Below are positions 42,146-64,000 of a stretch of DNA of 64,000 nucleotides, piece after piece. This stretch comes from Apoda limacodes (lineage: Eukaryota; Arthropoda; Insecta; Lepidoptera; Limacodidae), in NCBI GenBank assembly GCA_946406115.1, contig OX291542.1, positions 23,881,321 to 23,945,320 on the forward strand. The letters are read 5' to 3'. Position numbers and translations under genes: made by a program. The notes beneath the pieces were generated by a model. The model had not been told where the DNA came from and searched no databases. It worked only from the letters and a program-made list of their open reading frames with translations. Positions within the stretch are counted from its first letter, which is position 1. Each line of letters opens with the position of its first letter.

Positions 42146-44225
42146 TTCCTATAGAGGTATTTTCTTGGGCTTATTAGGAGATCAAGGTTATAAGAAATTA
42201 CATCACAAAGTGTGTTCCAAAATCATCTGTTTCGCGTTGAAGCGTTTCAAACATGTTCCGAATGTGGGTTGTAGTGAAGTAAAGTGAAAGTATGTGAATT
42301 AACAATAGACCGTCGCGTCGCAGCGTTGCCAATGACTCAATGATGCAGGACAGTTAACAAAAATGCATGTTAATATCAAATAAATTACGTAAATTTTGAT
42401 TTGACTATCGATTTCAAATGATTTGACGTTAATTCAGATATTCCTTGATACGCATATATAGGTATAGTCCTATTTTTTTTTTATTATTTATTGTATAGTA
42501 ACACTTAATAATAAGGCACGTACAAAAAGTCAGTCCATCATGTTTTACAAGTATAGATGTAAATTTTTTGCGACATAAATTTTTGCCCAACAACGTCGGG
42601 AAAGCGCTCTCGATACTGGCACACGTTTCATTTTTGTGAGGTATTACGAAAGTGTGGATTGCCAGTAACTTTTGTAACACAACTTTTTCAATACTCTTCT
42701 CATTGACATACGCGATGAAAAACAGTTATAATTTATGTAATGGAGTCGAAATCGGTGGAATTTAAGAACACAACGTCTGCTGCAAGGGATGCGCTTCCGC
42801 CACCGTTTACATAATCGGGCAAGCTAGGTCGGTCGACTGTTATTGTTTGGGCATTTTGATTAGTACTTTTATTTTTCTAACCCGTTTATTACTTTTAACT
42901 ACTTCTATTTTTTTGTACCACTAGTAGATGCACAGTTTAGGTTAGTTACTACCTACTATATTATAGGGGTTTCCGCGAATTTGTCTACTAAAAATATGCG
43001 TATCCGTGCCGGACAGGGAGTCTAAATATTTGTCAAGTTTGGCTCCAAAACAGCTAACAAAATTTTTTAATAAAACCTTTGATTGTAGCGGATACTTAAT
43101 AACAATCTACTTTTTGTTTTTTATCAGTAACAATCATAACAATAATTTTAGTTTAAACAATTACAAATAAATTCGAGGTAGTAACTATTTTAAAATAACC
43201 TTTTTTCTGTATCTACACACAGATTAAATTTTAAGGAAAGTATAAAACAATTGTTATCTAACAATTTGAATAAGGGTGCAAGGAAATGGATTGAAAATGG
43301 CTATTCTGAATCAAGCTGCCTTTTATGGTTAACTCGTTCCAATACACGTAACGTTAAGCTTTCTCTCTCGTTATATAACTGGTCGTAGATAGGACAGGAA
43401 GAGATTTTAGCTTCAATGTGCATAGCAACAAAAGGGATTCTCACTACTACCTACCTCTATACATACTACTAAAATTAAGCATTAAAAGAGTATTATTTTG
43501 GAAATGTTCGGATACGTAAATCTGGACTTTTAAGCACTGGCCGTGAAAAAAAAAAATATATAATTAACAGTGTTACCTTTCAAAAAATAACTAAAACATT
43601 AATTTTATACTGCATTATGCACAATGCCGTATTCTAGCTTTTTTTGCTATCTGTGTAATGTTTATCAACTTCAAAAACAATAATTAATTACATGTGTATT
43701 GCATTTTAAATATATTTTCGGTACCTACCTACATTGGATCACCTACCTTACCTATTTAATGTTTTAAATTGAACACTGTAAATTATGTCATATATCCATG
43801 CATTTATTTAACATGAATTAAAGTAATTTTTACGTCGAAGTGGTTTTATACCATATGGCTTCCTGATGAGATTTTTTTCTTTAAATAATTTTGTTATCCT
43901 GATATTGAATTCAGACCGTCCACTACAAAGCTTACAAATAATTTTAATTAAGTGTTGTTTTTAGGTTGCTAGGAGTTCTTTTTACACGACTGCGCAACAA
44001 AAATAAGACTATTGTAAACAATTAAACATATACTCTGAACACTAAAAATATATACCTACAACCTGTTCCATAATATTCGTGGAAATAAACAATCAAAAGC
44101 TAAAAGGATATCACTGCAACTTGAGTTTAACGTTATAATACTAAAGGATTTCATTAATATCTGGGAACCTATTCAAGAGGATTTAAGAAAAAAAGTGAAG
44201 TGGCTCCTATTAATTAAAAGTGAAA
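42146..44225. promoter_or_regulatory. Upstream flank of the carboxylesterase gene
   Basis: No supported gene. The last few hundred bases before 44226 should hold the 5' UTR and either promoter or a 5' UTR intron acceptor (TTGTTTTTAG at about 43965 is one candidate). I could not identify a TATA box or start site. Confidence 0.35.

Positions 44226-64000
<19,775 letters not shown>

Noticed and set aside
42429..42680. 83-codon minus-strand frame as a transposase fragment
   Set aside because: I looked for mariner or other DDE motifs and found none.

Overview
This window is eukaryotic nuclear DNA, almost certainly from a moth or butterfly. It is AT-rich, has intron-containing genes with GT/AG splice sites, and is crowded with transposable-element debris of types I recognise from Lepidoptera: dispersed repeats beginning CTAGC and ending near GTATGGATA, LINE 3' ends with the same conserved tail in many copies, RTE LINE fragments, a Helitron helicase fragment and hAT-like MITEs. 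I cannot name the species. There is no sign of bacterial, phage, CRISPR or operon organisation.

Three host genes can be assembled by joining exons. (1) LITAF-like gene A, minus strand, exons 6366-6080 and 3854-3740, 133 aa. (2) LITAF-like gene B, minus strand, exons 22122-21719 and 19866-19752, 172 aa. Both have a proline-rich N-terminus with a PPPY motif, a CxxC half-site, an intron at the same place and phase inside the hydrophobic segment, and a second exon of exactly 115 coding nt ending in HYCxNC. They are therefore tandem paralogues of the LITAF/CDIP family of endosomal membrane proteins. (3) A secreted carboxylesterase (type B, alpha/beta hydrolase), plus strand. It has a signal-peptide exon at 44226-44363 and further exons at 59329-59567, 61666-61860, 62621-62816, 63432-63566 and from 63871 past the window end. 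The oxyanion HGG and the nucleophile elbow GESAG lie inside the window; the rest of the triad lies beyond it.

Region by region: 1-3739 is noncoding with one MITE; 3740-6600 is LITAF A and its promoter side; 6600-9486 holds repeats and a hAT MITE; 9487-11820 is a 5'-truncated, frameshifted LINE (called LINE A here); 11821-19750 is AT-rich spacer with MITEs and palindromes; 19752-22340 is LITAF B with a nested LINE-in-repeat in its intron; 22440-25330 holds repeats including two tandem arrays (periods about 269 and exactly 127); 25470-27070 is an RTE LINE fragment split by a 1260-bp hAT-like insertion with a perfect 8-bp target-site duplication; 27070-44225 is mostly LINE, Helitron and SINE remains; 44226-64000 is the esterase, whose 15-kb first intron is packed with inverted-repeat elements.

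The most interesting material is mobile-element biology: an insertion that can be reversed on paper to restore an open frame, six segments resembling the internal promoter region of 5S rRNA genes within dispersed repeats, a template-switch scar in LINE A, and an intron of the esterase that is almost entirely one foldback element. I found no convincing wholly new molecular system. All family names rest on recognition of motifs by eye, without database searches.
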